Shown here one piece after another: positions 9,163 to 17,311 of a stretch of DNA of 32,641 nucleotides. The stretch is taken from positions 1 through 32,641 of the forward strand of contig CAMOGG010000013.1 in NCBI GenBank assembly GCA_946614095.1. The letters are read 5' to 3'. How positions within the stretch are numbered: the stretch's first letter is position 1; each line of letters opens with the position of its first letter. This DNA is from an uncultured Caryophanales bacterium (GTDB taxonomy: Bacteria; Bacillota_I; Bacilli_A; RF39; UBA660). The position numbers and the translations under genes were made by a program. The notes below the pieces were generated by a model, which was not told where the DNA came from, searched no databases, and saw only the letters and a program-made list of their open reading frames with translations.

Positions 9163-10504
9163 ATTGTTTGGTAGAATATTCCGTCTTGTTGGATTATTCT
9201 TTGATAAATGGTTGATTACTCCAATTACTAAATTAATTCTTAAGATTATGGGATTTGGAAAATCTCTTGTTAAGAGTTTTGATAAAGTTTCTGGAAAAAA
9301 GTCAACATTATTGATTGTTAGTTTGGTTTTAGCATTTGGAGTATTTATTGTGATTGATCAAGAATCTAATGTTATTATTGATCAGTATGCAGAGATACTT
9401 TATAATCAGCCGGTTACGGCAGTATATAATGAAGAGTCATATGTAGTTGAAGGATTGCCTAAAACAGTTGATATTACTTTGATTGGTCAAAAAAGACATA
9501 TTTTCTTGGCTAAGCAATCCCCATCTAAGGGAGTAAGTGTAGATTTAACTGGTTTAAAACCTGGTAATCATAAAGTAACATTAAAATATACTCAGCGTTT
9601 GAAATCTTTGGATTATAAATTAGATCCTTCTCAAGTAACAGTTACAATATATGAAAAAATTAGTGAAAATCGTACGCTAACTTATGATTTATTGCATCAA
9701 GATAGTTTGGATAGTAAATTATACATTAGTAATGTAGAAATTGATCGTAATGATGTTATTATAAAAGGTGCAGAATATAAATTAAAACAAGTTGCATCCG
9801 TAAAAGCTTTAGTGGATGTTCAAAATATTCCAAATCCTAAAGCTGGGGAGATTACGGTTAAGGATATTCCTTTAGTTGCTTATGATAATGATGGTAAGAT
9901 TGTGGATGTTGAGATTGTTCCTAAAACAGTAGCAGCTAATGTTACTATTACATCTCCAAGTAAGGAAATTCCAGTTAGAATTGTACCTAAGGGTAATTTA
10001 GCATTTGGTAAGTCTATTAAGTCTATGGATGCAAGTTTATCTAAGATTACTGTTTATGGTTCTCAAGAAGCCATTGATGCTATTGAACAACTTGAAGTTG
10101 AAATTGATGTTAAAGGTTTAGAGAAAGATAAAGAATTTAATGTTACTTTGAAGAAACCTAAGGGTATTACAGAACTTAGTAGTAAAACGATGAGAGTTAC
10201 AGTTGTTATTGATAATTCTTCTAGTAAAGAATTCTCTAATATATCTGTACAATCTGAGAACTTGGATAGTAATTTGAAAGTACAAGCATTATCTGATGAA
10301 GACCGTCAAGTAACAGTTGTTGTTAAGGGTAGTGAAGAAGCTATTAATTCTATTCAAACTTCTGATATTACAGCCTTTATTGATTTGAAAGACTATGGTG
10401 TAGGAGAACATGAAGTTGAAGTTCAAGTTACAGGAACTGATTTGAAGCTTGATTATAGTTCTAAGACTAAAAAGATTAAGGTACGTATTACTGAAAAAGA
10501 TTAA
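9146..10504 (+). CDS. cdaR: CdaA regulator CdaR (YbbR-domain protein)
   Basis: Overlaps cdaA; start revised to ATG 9146. One TM then repeated YbbR domains (VDVQNIPN..., IPVRIVPKGN..., VTVVVKGSEEAI...). Confidence 0.92.
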   Translation: MKRIGRLFGRIFRLVGLFFDKWLITPITKLILKIMGFGKSLVKSFDKVSGKKSTLLIVSLVLAFGVFIVIDQESNVIIDQYAEILYNQPVTAVYNEESYVVEGLPKTVDITLIGQKRHIFLAKQSPSKGVSVDLTGLKPGNHKVTLKYTQRLKSLDYKLDPSQVTVTIYEKISENRTLTYDLLHQDSLDSKLYISNVEIDRNDVIIKGAEYKLKQVASVKALVDVQNIPNPKAGEITVKDIPLVAYDNDGKIVDVEIVPKTVAANVTITSPSKEIPVRIVPKGNLAFGKSIKSMDASLSKITVYGSQEAIDAIEQLEVEIDVKGLEKDKEFNVTLKKPKGITELSSKTMRVTVVIDNSSSKEFSNISVQSENLDSNLKVQALSDEDRQVTVVVKGSEEAINSIQTSDITAFIDLKDYGVGEHEVEVQVTGTDLKLDYSSKTKKIKVRITEKD

Positions 10505-10505
10505 T

Positions 10506-10530
10506 AAGAAGGTTTTATCCTTCTTTTTTT
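10506..10530 (+). terminator. Rho-independent terminator
   Basis: AAGAAGG-TTTTAT-CCTTCTT plus T-run. Confidence 0.9.
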
Positions 10531-10579
10531 GTACTATTTTTTGTTTTTCATCATATAGTTTATTAGATTGAGGTGAATT

Positions 10580-11575
10580 ATGAAAAAGTACATTATTATT
10601 TTTATGATGTTTTTTAGTTTAATATTGACTGGATGTGGTAAGAATCATTCAAAAAATGTTGTACAGGATTTTATAAAAAAATATAAAAATTGTCATTCTT
10701 ATCTTTTGACTGGTGAGTTATCAGTACATAATAATGATGATGTTTATCATTATGATGTAGAAGTTTATTATAAGAAGAATGATAAGTATAAAGTTATTCT
10801 TACGAATACTGCTAATCAGCATCAACAAATTATTTTAAAGAATGATGATGGTGTCTATGTATTAACACCAGTGTTGAAAAAAAGCTTCAAGTTTCAAAGT
10901 GATTGGCCTTATGATAATTCTCAAATCTATTTATTAGATGCTTTAGTAAATGATATTCAAAAGGATAAGAATGCGAAAGTAATTGAGAAAGATAAACAAT
11001 ATGTTTTAGAAACAGAAGTACATTATCCAAATAATAGTAAACTAGTCAATCAGAAAATGTTTTTCAATCCTAATAAAAGCTTGAAAAAGGTAGTTGTATA
11101 TGATAAAGATGGTATTGAATGTATGTCTATCGATTTTCATCGTATTCAGTACTCTCCAAAGATTTCTTCTAAAGAATTTTTACTTGATTCTATTATGAGT
11201 CAGGAAGATTCAGAAGAAGTAGAAGAAACAGGTAGTTTGGAGGATGTTATCTATCCTTTATTTATTCCTAGTGGTACTAAGTTGGTTGATGAAGAGAAGG
11301 TTAAAAAGGAAAATGGTAATCGAGTTATAATGAATTATGATGGAGAAAAGTCCTTTCTTTTAGTAGAGGAAACGGCTGACGTTTTTCAAGAGTTTACTAT
11401 TATTCCTAGTACTGGAGAGCCATTTTTATTAATGGATACAATGGGTGTTATGACAAATAATTCTTTATCGTGGAGTAGTGGAGGAGTAGACTTTTATTTA
11501 GTTAGTGATGTTATGAGTCAGGTGGAAATGATTGAGGTTGCTCAATCAATCGGGGAAATTACAGCAATGAAATAA
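10580..11575 (+). CDS. Lipoprotein with LolA-like fold, GerS/YdcC-like
   Basis: Lipobox LILTGCGK; SYLLTGELSVHNNDDVYHYDVEVYYKKNDKYKVILTN...GVYVLTPVLKKSFKFQSDWPYD resembles sporulation-linked LolA/GerS-like lipoproteins. Confidence 0.7.
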   Translation: MKKYIIIFMMFFSLILTGCGKNHSKNVVQDFIKKYKNCHSYLLTGELSVHNNDDVYHYDVEVYYKKNDKYKVILTNTANQHQQIILKNDDGVYVLTPVLKKSFKFQSDWPYDNSQIYLLDALVNDIQKDKNAKVIEKDKQYVLETEVHYPNNSKLVNQKMFFNPNKSLKKVVVYDKDGIECMSIDFHRIQYSPKISSKEFLLDSIMSQEDSEEVEETGSLEDVIYPLFIPSGTKLVDEEKVKKENGNRVIMNYDGEKSFLLVEETADVFQEFTIIPSTGEPFLLMDTMGVMTNNSLSWSSGGVDFYLVSDVMSQVEMIEVAQSIGEITAMK

Positions 11576-11623
11576 TAGACTTCTTTCTTTTATTTGTGGT
11601 ATAATCATTTTGGGTGAGGAAAT

Positions 11624-12175
11624 ATGGCAAAAAGAAAAAAAGCAAATGAAAAAAGAAATTCTTTCAAAAAAAATATGAATAAAATAGATGGTATTGGTGG
11701 TTTAGATAGTGAAATATGGGGGAAAATCATTACTGTTATTATTGTATTAGTAGTATTAGGATTGTTTTATTTATTAACTCTTTATATTACTGGTAAAAAT
11801 ACTGATGATTCTAAAAGCGATGATACATCTGCAGAGACTACTATTTCTTATGATAATATTGTTTTAGGAAAAAGTTTTTCTATGAGTGATGATGATTATT
11901 TAGTAATCTACTATGATAAGAGTGATGAAGATGTTTCTAAAACGTATAGTGAATTAGTATCGACTTATCAAGGAAAAGAGTCTCCATTAAAGGTATATAC
12001 TGTTGATATGAGTAGTGCTTTGAATAAAGGAAATGCTACTGATGGAGAGTCTAATCGTAATCCAGCAAATGCTTCTGAATTAGCAATTCATGGTCCTACG
12101 CTTATTCACTATTCTAATCATACAGCTATAGAATATTTTGAAGGGGAAACAGAAATATCTGATTATCTAAGTTAA
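11624..12175 (+). CDS. Membrane-anchored protein with possible thioredoxin-like domain lacking CxxC
   Basis: TM IITVIIVLVVLGLFYLLTLYIT; DYLVIYYDKSDEDVSKTYSELV...LKVYTVDMS...GPTLIHYSNHTAIEYFEGETEI follows a thioredoxin-fold pattern without cysteines. Confidence 0.55.
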   Translation: MAKRKKANEKRNSFKKNMNKIDGIGGLDSEIWGKIITVIIVLVVLGLFYLLTLYITGKNTDDSKSDDTSAETTISYDNIVLGKSFSMSDDDYLVIYYDKSDEDVSKTYSELVSTYQGKESPLKVYTVDMSSALNKGNATDGESNRNPANASELAIHGPTLIHYSNHTAIEYFEGETEISDYLS

Positions 12176-12198
12176 AAGACAAATTCTGTCTTTTTTTT
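12174..12198 (+). terminator. Rho-independent terminator
   Basis: AAAAGACA / TGTCTTTT stem followed by T-run. Confidence 0.85.
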
Positions 12199-12264
12199 CT
12201 GTCCTTGTATTCTAAATTTTAATTCTTTGTGTTATGATATTGTTAGAGTATATGAGGTGGTTAT

Positions 12265-13542
12265 ATGAAGAAACGTAAAAAGATGAAAAAAGATTCTCCT
12301 CTTTATAAAATGAAGAATAAGTTCAAAAAATGGAAGAGTTCTTCTTTTGAAGAGTCTAAAAAAGAATTTTTTCAAAAGTCAACTTTTTCTATGTTTGAAG
12401 TATTAATTTTATTATTAATTGCAATATTATTTGGTATTTTGATTGGATATATTATTACTTATCATAGAAATCCCTTGGATAAAAATGTTTCTGAAATTGT
12501 AAGTACATATCGTAATATTTTAGATGGTTATTATGGTAAGATTGATGCTAATCAGTTATCTGATGCTGCTGTAAAAGGAATGATCGATTCTTTAAAAGAT
12601 CCTTATTCTAGTTATATGAATGAGCAAAGTACTAGTAGTTTTCAAGAGAATATTGATGGGTCTTTTGTAGGAATAGGTGTAACGGTCTTATTTGATGAAG
12701 ATGGTTATCATCATATTATTGCAGTGAATGAGGATGGCCCTGCTGAAAAAGCGGGAATATTGGTTGATGATATTATTACTGTAGTAGATGGAAAGTCTGT
12801 ACATGATGTTTCTGGTGAAGAGTTTACAAAATTAATAAGAGGTAAAAAAGGTTCTACTGTTCAAATAACAGTTAAAAGAGGAGAAGAAGAGAAAACTTTT
12901 GCAGTAAAGAGAGATATCATTGAAATTCCAAGTGTTTCTAATACTGTAATTGGAACAGATGATCAAAAAGTAGGATATATTCATATTGAGTCTTTTGCTT
13001 CCAATACTTATTCTCAATTTGCAAAAGCATTAAAGAGATTAGAGAAAAAGAAAATTCAGTATTTAGTTATTGATGTTCGAGATAATCCAGGTGGCTATTT
13101 ACTTCAAACACAAGAGATTTTAAGTTTGTTTTTCCCTAAAAAAACGTTATTGTATCAAATAGAGTCTAAGAATGTGAAAAAGAAAGTTGTTTCTTTGTCC
13201 AAAGAATCTAGAGATTATCCAGTGGCAGTTCTTATTAATGGTGGAAGTGCTTCTGCTAGTGAAATTTTAGCATCTTGTTTTCAAGATAATTATAAGAATA
13301 GTATTGTTGTTGGGACAAAATCTTATGGAAAAGGTACTGTTCAAAAAGCTCAGTATTTAAGTAATGGTACTAGTATTAAGTATACGACACAAAAGTGGCT
13401 TACATCGAAAGGAAAATGGCTAGATGGAAAAGGAGTTACTCCTAATATTGTTATAGAACAAGCTGCTGAGTATTATGATAATCCTACTTATAAAACGGAT
13501 TTGCAACTTCAAGAAGCTATCAAAAAATTAAAAGAGTCTTAG
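12265..13542 (+). CDS. S41 family C-terminal processing peptidase (CtpA-like)
   Basis: TM, PDZ domain (GIGVTVLFDEDGYHHIIAVNEDGPAEKAGI), catalytic Ser in GGSASASEILA and Lys in KSYGKGTVQ. Confidence 0.95.
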   Translation: MKKRKKMKKDSPLYKMKNKFKKWKSSSFEESKKEFFQKSTFSMFEVLILLLIAILFGILIGYIITYHRNPLDKNVSEIVSTYRNILDGYYGKIDANQLSDAAVKGMIDSLKDPYSSYMNEQSTSSFQENIDGSFVGIGVTVLFDEDGYHHIIAVNEDGPAEKAGILVDDIITVVDGKSVHDVSGEEFTKLIRGKKGSTVQITVKRGEEEKTFAVKRDIIEIPSVSNTVIGTDDQKVGYIHIESFASNTYSQFAKALKRLEKKKIQYLVIDVRDNPGGYLLQTQEILSLFFPKKTLLYQIESKNVKKKVVSLSKESRDYPVAVLINGGSASASEILASCFQDNYKNSIVVGTKSYGKGTVQKAQYLSNGTSIKYTTQKWLTSKGKWLDGKGVTPNIVIEQAAEYYDNPTYKTDLQLQEAIKKLKES

Positions 13543-13553
13543 GACTCTTTTTT
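13530..13553. terminator. Bidirectional terminator formed by the 3' coding ends of two convergent genes
   Basis: AAAAGAGTC (13530-13538) TTAG GACTCTTTT (13543-13551); both stop codons lie in the hairpin. Confidence 0.9.
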
Positions 13554-14051
13554 GATACAATTTATGACTAATTGGTATTGTTCTTTTGTAGGACTACAAG
13601 TTGTTAGAACTAGTTGGTCTTTTGACTCTTTATTTACATTAATATAGCCATTCTTTTTCTCTTCCCAAATATCTTTTACTTCATAATAATAATTTTTATT
13701 ATTTAAGGTTAATATAATTTCATCTTTTTCTTGTAGTTTATCTAGTTCTTGAAAATAAGCAATTTTACCAGATCCTGAATGAGCTGCTAGAAAAACAATG
13801 CTATTTTCTGTAGGTGGAAAAATAGATTCTTTTAGAATTGTTACATGTTTTTCTACGTTATTTTCTTCACTCCCTATTTTGTATAAGTCTTCTTTTAATT
13901 TGATTTTTTTGATATTTATACGTCCTATTTTTGTTGAAGTTGTTTTATTTATTATAGTAATGTTTGGAATTATTTTTGTATACTCTTCTGTTCTTGGAAT
14001 CATTATACAAACAATACATAGTAATATTATAATGTAATACTTTTTTATCAT
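13539..14051 (-). CDS. Sortase, likely dedicated to the adjacent adhesin
   Basis: Start revised to ATG 14051 (ATGA overlap with adhesin stop). N-terminal TM, catalytic His in VFLAAHSGSG, Cys in LVLTTCSPT. Confidence 0.85.
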   Translation of the reverse strand: MIKKYYIIILLCIVCIMIPRTEEYTKIIPNITIINKTTSTKIGRINIKKIKLKEDLYKIGSEENNVEKHVTILKESIFPPTENSIVFLAAHSGSGKIAYFQELDKLQEKDEIILTLNNKNYYYEVKDIWEEKKNGYINVNKESKDQLVLTTCSPTKEQYQLVINCIKKES

Positions 14052-15469
14052 ATCAATAATAGTAAGATCTGTAGTAAGTAATACCAATTAATTGTCTGCT
14101 TTGTATAGGTATTTGGTACTGCTATTTTGTAATCTTTTAATTCTATTACTTCTTCTTCTTGGTTATCTACTGTAATATTTATTGGGTCTACTTTAGAATA
14201 GCCTTCTGTTGTATTCATTTGTATGAATTGGTATTCTCCATATGGAAGTGTAATTTCTGCAATTCCATCTTCATTGGTAGTAATGGTATCAATAATCTCT
14301 CCATTTTTATTTGTAATATTAAACATTATATTTTTTTCTTTTAAAAAACTATTATTTTCTCCATATTCTTTTTTGACTATAATCTTTTTTTCTATGACTT
14401 TGTTTTCCATAATTAGAGAAGTTTTACTATTCTCTTCACTTACGATGATTTCATATGTATTATCATCTAGAGTATAACCAATCCCTGGAGTTGTTTCTTT
14501 TAAGTAATATTTTCCAAAATTTAAATTATGAATGATAGCTTGATTATCTTTTATTGTCAAATCTTCTATCTTGTTATTATTTTGATCATAAAGTGTATAT
14601 ACTGCACCGTCTAATATTGCTTCTCCTCTTGGTGTAATAGATTGTGTATCTTTATCTATTTTGGATAATTCAAGAAATGTTTTTATTACTTTTACTTTGA
14701 TTTTTGTTTCTAATTTGTTTAAATTTCCAGTTTTGATTAGATTTTGACTATTATTTGATTGATAAAAGATATATGGTTGATTATAAATATTTTCTTGTTT
14801 ATAAATTGTAAAATCATATTTTCCTTCTTTTAATTTGTTTATCGTTAGTTTATTATTTTGTATGGCTATTCTATTATCATCTGTTTGAAAATTATTTAAT
14901 ACTTTGTTTTGATCTTCTATTACTATGGAATGATCTTCTACCATGGTATATGTTTTATTTGCTATAGATGGTAGGATATCATAACTGTTAATTAAATTAT
15001 TAATTTCATTCATTTCTGGTAGATAAGCATTAATGGCATTTCCATTTAGGGTATCTGTGAAGTAATAGTTACCTGATCCATCAGATGCTTGCCAAATCAT
15101 CATTTGAGTAATAGCGTACCATTTGATATCAGTATGATTTTTATAGCCATAACCAAAGTGGGCAATTTTTGATATTCTATCAATCTGTGTTTGTGTTAGA
15201 TTGTTAGGATTTAATGTTGACTCATAAGTTTGTGATTCATTGAAAAAACTAAATGGTTCAATGCAATAGGCGAATTCATTGGTACCGTTTTTTCGAAAAA
15301 ATCTGGCTTTTTGGTAGTATGTTGTTTTTGTTGTGTAGTTATATTTGCTCATATAGATTCCGTCTATATATTCTGCTTCATAGAAAGTTGCTGTTTCTGC
15401 TTTTACCGGTTGTATCCATGATACTAAAATACTAAAGAATGATATTAAGAAAAAACTAATCTTTTTGAT
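14048..15469 (-). CDS. Thioester-domain (Cys-Gln) surface adhesin with SpaA/Cna_B-type repeats and C-terminal sorting signal
   Basis: FAYCIEPFSF...ITQMMIWQ thioester pair; Cna_B-like DGAVYTLYDQNNNKIEDLTIKDNQAIIHNLNFGKYYLKETTPGIGYTLD; C-terminal VPNTYTKQTINWYYLLQILLLLI. Extended upstream of ATG 15352 by 39 in-frame codons encoding a signal peptide (KKISFFLISFFSILVSWIQPVKA) beginning at ATC 15469, 7 nt after AGGAGG. Confidence 0.85.
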   Translation of the reverse strand: MKKISFFLISFFSILVSWIQPVKAETATFYEAEYIDGIYMSKYNYTTKTTYYQKARFFRKNGTNEFAYCIEPFSFFNESQTYESTLNPNNLTQTQIDRISKIAHFGYGYKNHTDIKWYAITQMMIWQASDGSGNYYFTDTLNGNAINAYLPEMNEINNLINSYDILPSIANKTYTMVEDHSIVIEDQNKVLNNFQTDDNRIAIQNNKLTINKLKEGKYDFTIYKQENIYNQPYIFYQSNNSQNLIKTGNLNKLETKIKVKVIKTFLELSKIDKDTQSITPRGEAILDGAVYTLYDQNNNKIEDLTIKDNQAIIHNLNFGKYYLKETTPGIGYTLDDNTYEIIVSEENSKTSLIMENKVIEKKIIVKKEYGENNSFLKEKNIMFNITNKNGEIIDTITTNEDGIAEITLPYGEYQFIQMNTTEGYSKVDPINITVDNQEEEVIELKDYKIAVPNTYTKQTINWYYLLQILLLLI

Positions 15470-15501
15470 ATAAATCCCTCCTTTTTTTTCTTAATGAGGA
15501 A

Positions 15502-15530
15502 ATCATAACATGAAGTTTATTGGTTGACAA
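15502..15530 (-). promoter_or_regulatory. Promoter TTGTCA-N17-TATGAT for adhesin-sortase operon
   Basis: Minus strand: TTGTCA (15530-15525), 17-nt spacer, TATGAT (15507-15502). Confidence 0.75.
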
Positions 15531-15644
15531 ATCATGATTTTTTTATTTTCACGTTGTTTTTAGTAGTGATTTTTTCTTTTTCCTTTAGAAAATTATAATT
15601 TTTATGGTTAGTTTGGAAAGTTAAAAATAAAAATTCATAAAATA

Positions 15645-15653
15645 TGATATAAT
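15645..15653 (+). promoter_or_regulatory. Extended -10 element TGATATAAT upstream of fhs
   Basis: TGATATAAT with no clear -35; short leader to ATG 15671. Confidence 0.4.
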
Positions 15654-15670
15654 ATGGGCGAGGTGATATT

Positions 15671-17281
15671 ATGACTGATATCGAAATATCTAGAAATAGT
15701 AAAAAATTACCAATTGAAGATGTTGCAAAGAAGCTAGGTTTATCTAGAAAAGATTTAGTTTTGTATGGTGAAGATAAGGCTAAAATAAAAATTCATTCTG
15801 GGGACGAGAAGGGAAAGCTTATTTTAGTTACTGCAATTAGTCCAACTCCTTTAGGAGAAGGGAAGACCACTGTGAGTATTGGTCTTGCAGATGCTTTTCA
15901 AAAAATGGGTGAGAGTGTTGTACTTGCTTTAAGAGAACCATCTATGGGTCCTGTTTTTGGAATGAAAGGTGGAGCAACGGGAGGAGGTTACTCACAAGTT
16001 GTTCCAATGGAAGACATTAATCTTCACTTTACTGGAGATTTTCATGCTATTACATCTGCTAATAATTTAATTAGTGCTGCTATTGATAATCATATTTATT
16101 TTGGAAATGAATTGGATATTCAAACCGTTACTTTTCATCGTTGTTTAGATGTGAATGATCGAGCATTACGTCATGTTGATATAGGTACTAGAGAGGATTC
16201 TTTTTCTATTAGTTCAGCAAGTGAAATAATGGCATTGTTTTGTTTAGCTACTTCTTTAGATGATTTAAGAGAAAGACTTGGTAATATTGTTGTTGGACTT
16301 AATCGTAAAGGAGAATATATCTATGTTAGGGATTTGAAGGTTGTTGGATCTTTAATGGCTCTTTTAAAAGATGCATTTTCTCCTAATTTAGTTCAGACTT
16401 TGGAAAATACTCCTGCTATTATTCATGGTGGTCCATTTGCAAATATTGCTCATGGCTGTAATAGTGTTGTTGCGACTAAAACTGCCTTGTCTTTGGCAGA
16501 CTATGTTATAACAGAGGCTGGCTTTGGTGCAGACTTAGGAGCTGAAAAGTTTTTTGATATTAAGTGTCGTATGGCAAATTTGAAACCACATTCTGTAGTT
16601 TTAGTAGCTACTATTAAAGCTTTAAAATATCATGGTGGAGTATCAAAAGATGATATTTATCAAGAAGATATGGAATCAATGAGAAATGGATTTGAAAATT
16701 TAGACAAGCATTATGAGAATTTGAAAAAGTTTGGTGTTCCTGTTGTTGTTTGTTTAAATCGTTTTTCAACTGATACAGATATAGAAATTGAAGAGTTTTC
16801 TCACCATTGTGAAGAAATGAATTATCAATATGCAGTCAGTGATGCATATGCTTTAGGAGGAGAAGGTGCTATCACTTTAGCACATGAAATGTTAAAGGTA
16901 GAAGCAAGTCATTTTCATCCTTTGTATTCTGTTGATGATTCTATTGTTGATAAGATTGATACGGTTTGTAGGAAAATCTATGGAGCAAGTCAAGTACATA
17001 TTTCAGATGAGATTATGAAAAAAATCGAAGTTTTAGAAAAAAATAAAAAAGCAAATCTTCCAATTTGTGTTGCGAAAACTCAATATTCTTTTTCTGACGA
17101 TGCAAAGAAAGTTGGAGTTCCTAAAGATTTTGAAGTAACTGTTCAAGATATTAGACTTTATTCTGGGGCTGGATTTATTACTGTGTTGTTGGGAAATATC
17201 ATGGTAATGCCTGGTTTATCTAGAAGGCCTAATTATGAATTGATTGATGTAGTAGATGGTGAAATTGTTAATTTAAGTTAA
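15671..17281 (+). CDS. fhs: Formate--tetrahydrofolate ligase
   Basis: TAISPTPLGEGKTTVSIGLADA, REPSMGPVFGMKGGATGGGYSQVVPMEDINLHFTGDFHAI, EAGFGADLGAEKFFDIKCR, VMPGLSRRPN. Confidence 0.98.
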   Translation: MTDIEISRNSKKLPIEDVAKKLGLSRKDLVLYGEDKAKIKIHSGDEKGKLILVTAISPTPLGEGKTTVSIGLADAFQKMGESVVLALREPSMGPVFGMKGGATGGGYSQVVPMEDINLHFTGDFHAITSANNLISAAIDNHIYFGNELDIQTVTFHRCLDVNDRALRHVDIGTREDSFSISSASEIMALFCLATSLDDLRERLGNIVVGLNRKGEYIYVRDLKVVGSLMALLKDAFSPNLVQTLENTPAIIHGGPFANIAHGCNSVVATKTALSLADYVITEAGFGADLGAEKFFDIKCRMANLKPHSVVLVATIKALKYHGGVSKDDIYQEDMESMRNGFENLDKHYENLKKFGVPVVVCLNRFSTDTDIEIEEFSHHCEEMNYQYAVSDAYALGGEGAITLAHEMLKVEASHFHPLYSVDDSIVDKIDTVCRKIYGASQVHISDEIMKKIEVLEKNKKANLPICVAKTQYSFSDDAKKVGVPKDFEVTVQDIRLYSGAGFITVLLGNIMVMPGLSRRPNYELIDVVDGEIVNLS

Positions 17282-17284
17282 AAA

Positions 17285-17311
17285 AATACTCATATTATTA
17301 TGAGTATTTTT
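17285..17311. terminator. Bidirectional terminator between convergent genes
   Basis: AAAATACTCAT-ATTATT-ATGAGTATTTT. Confidence 0.9.
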
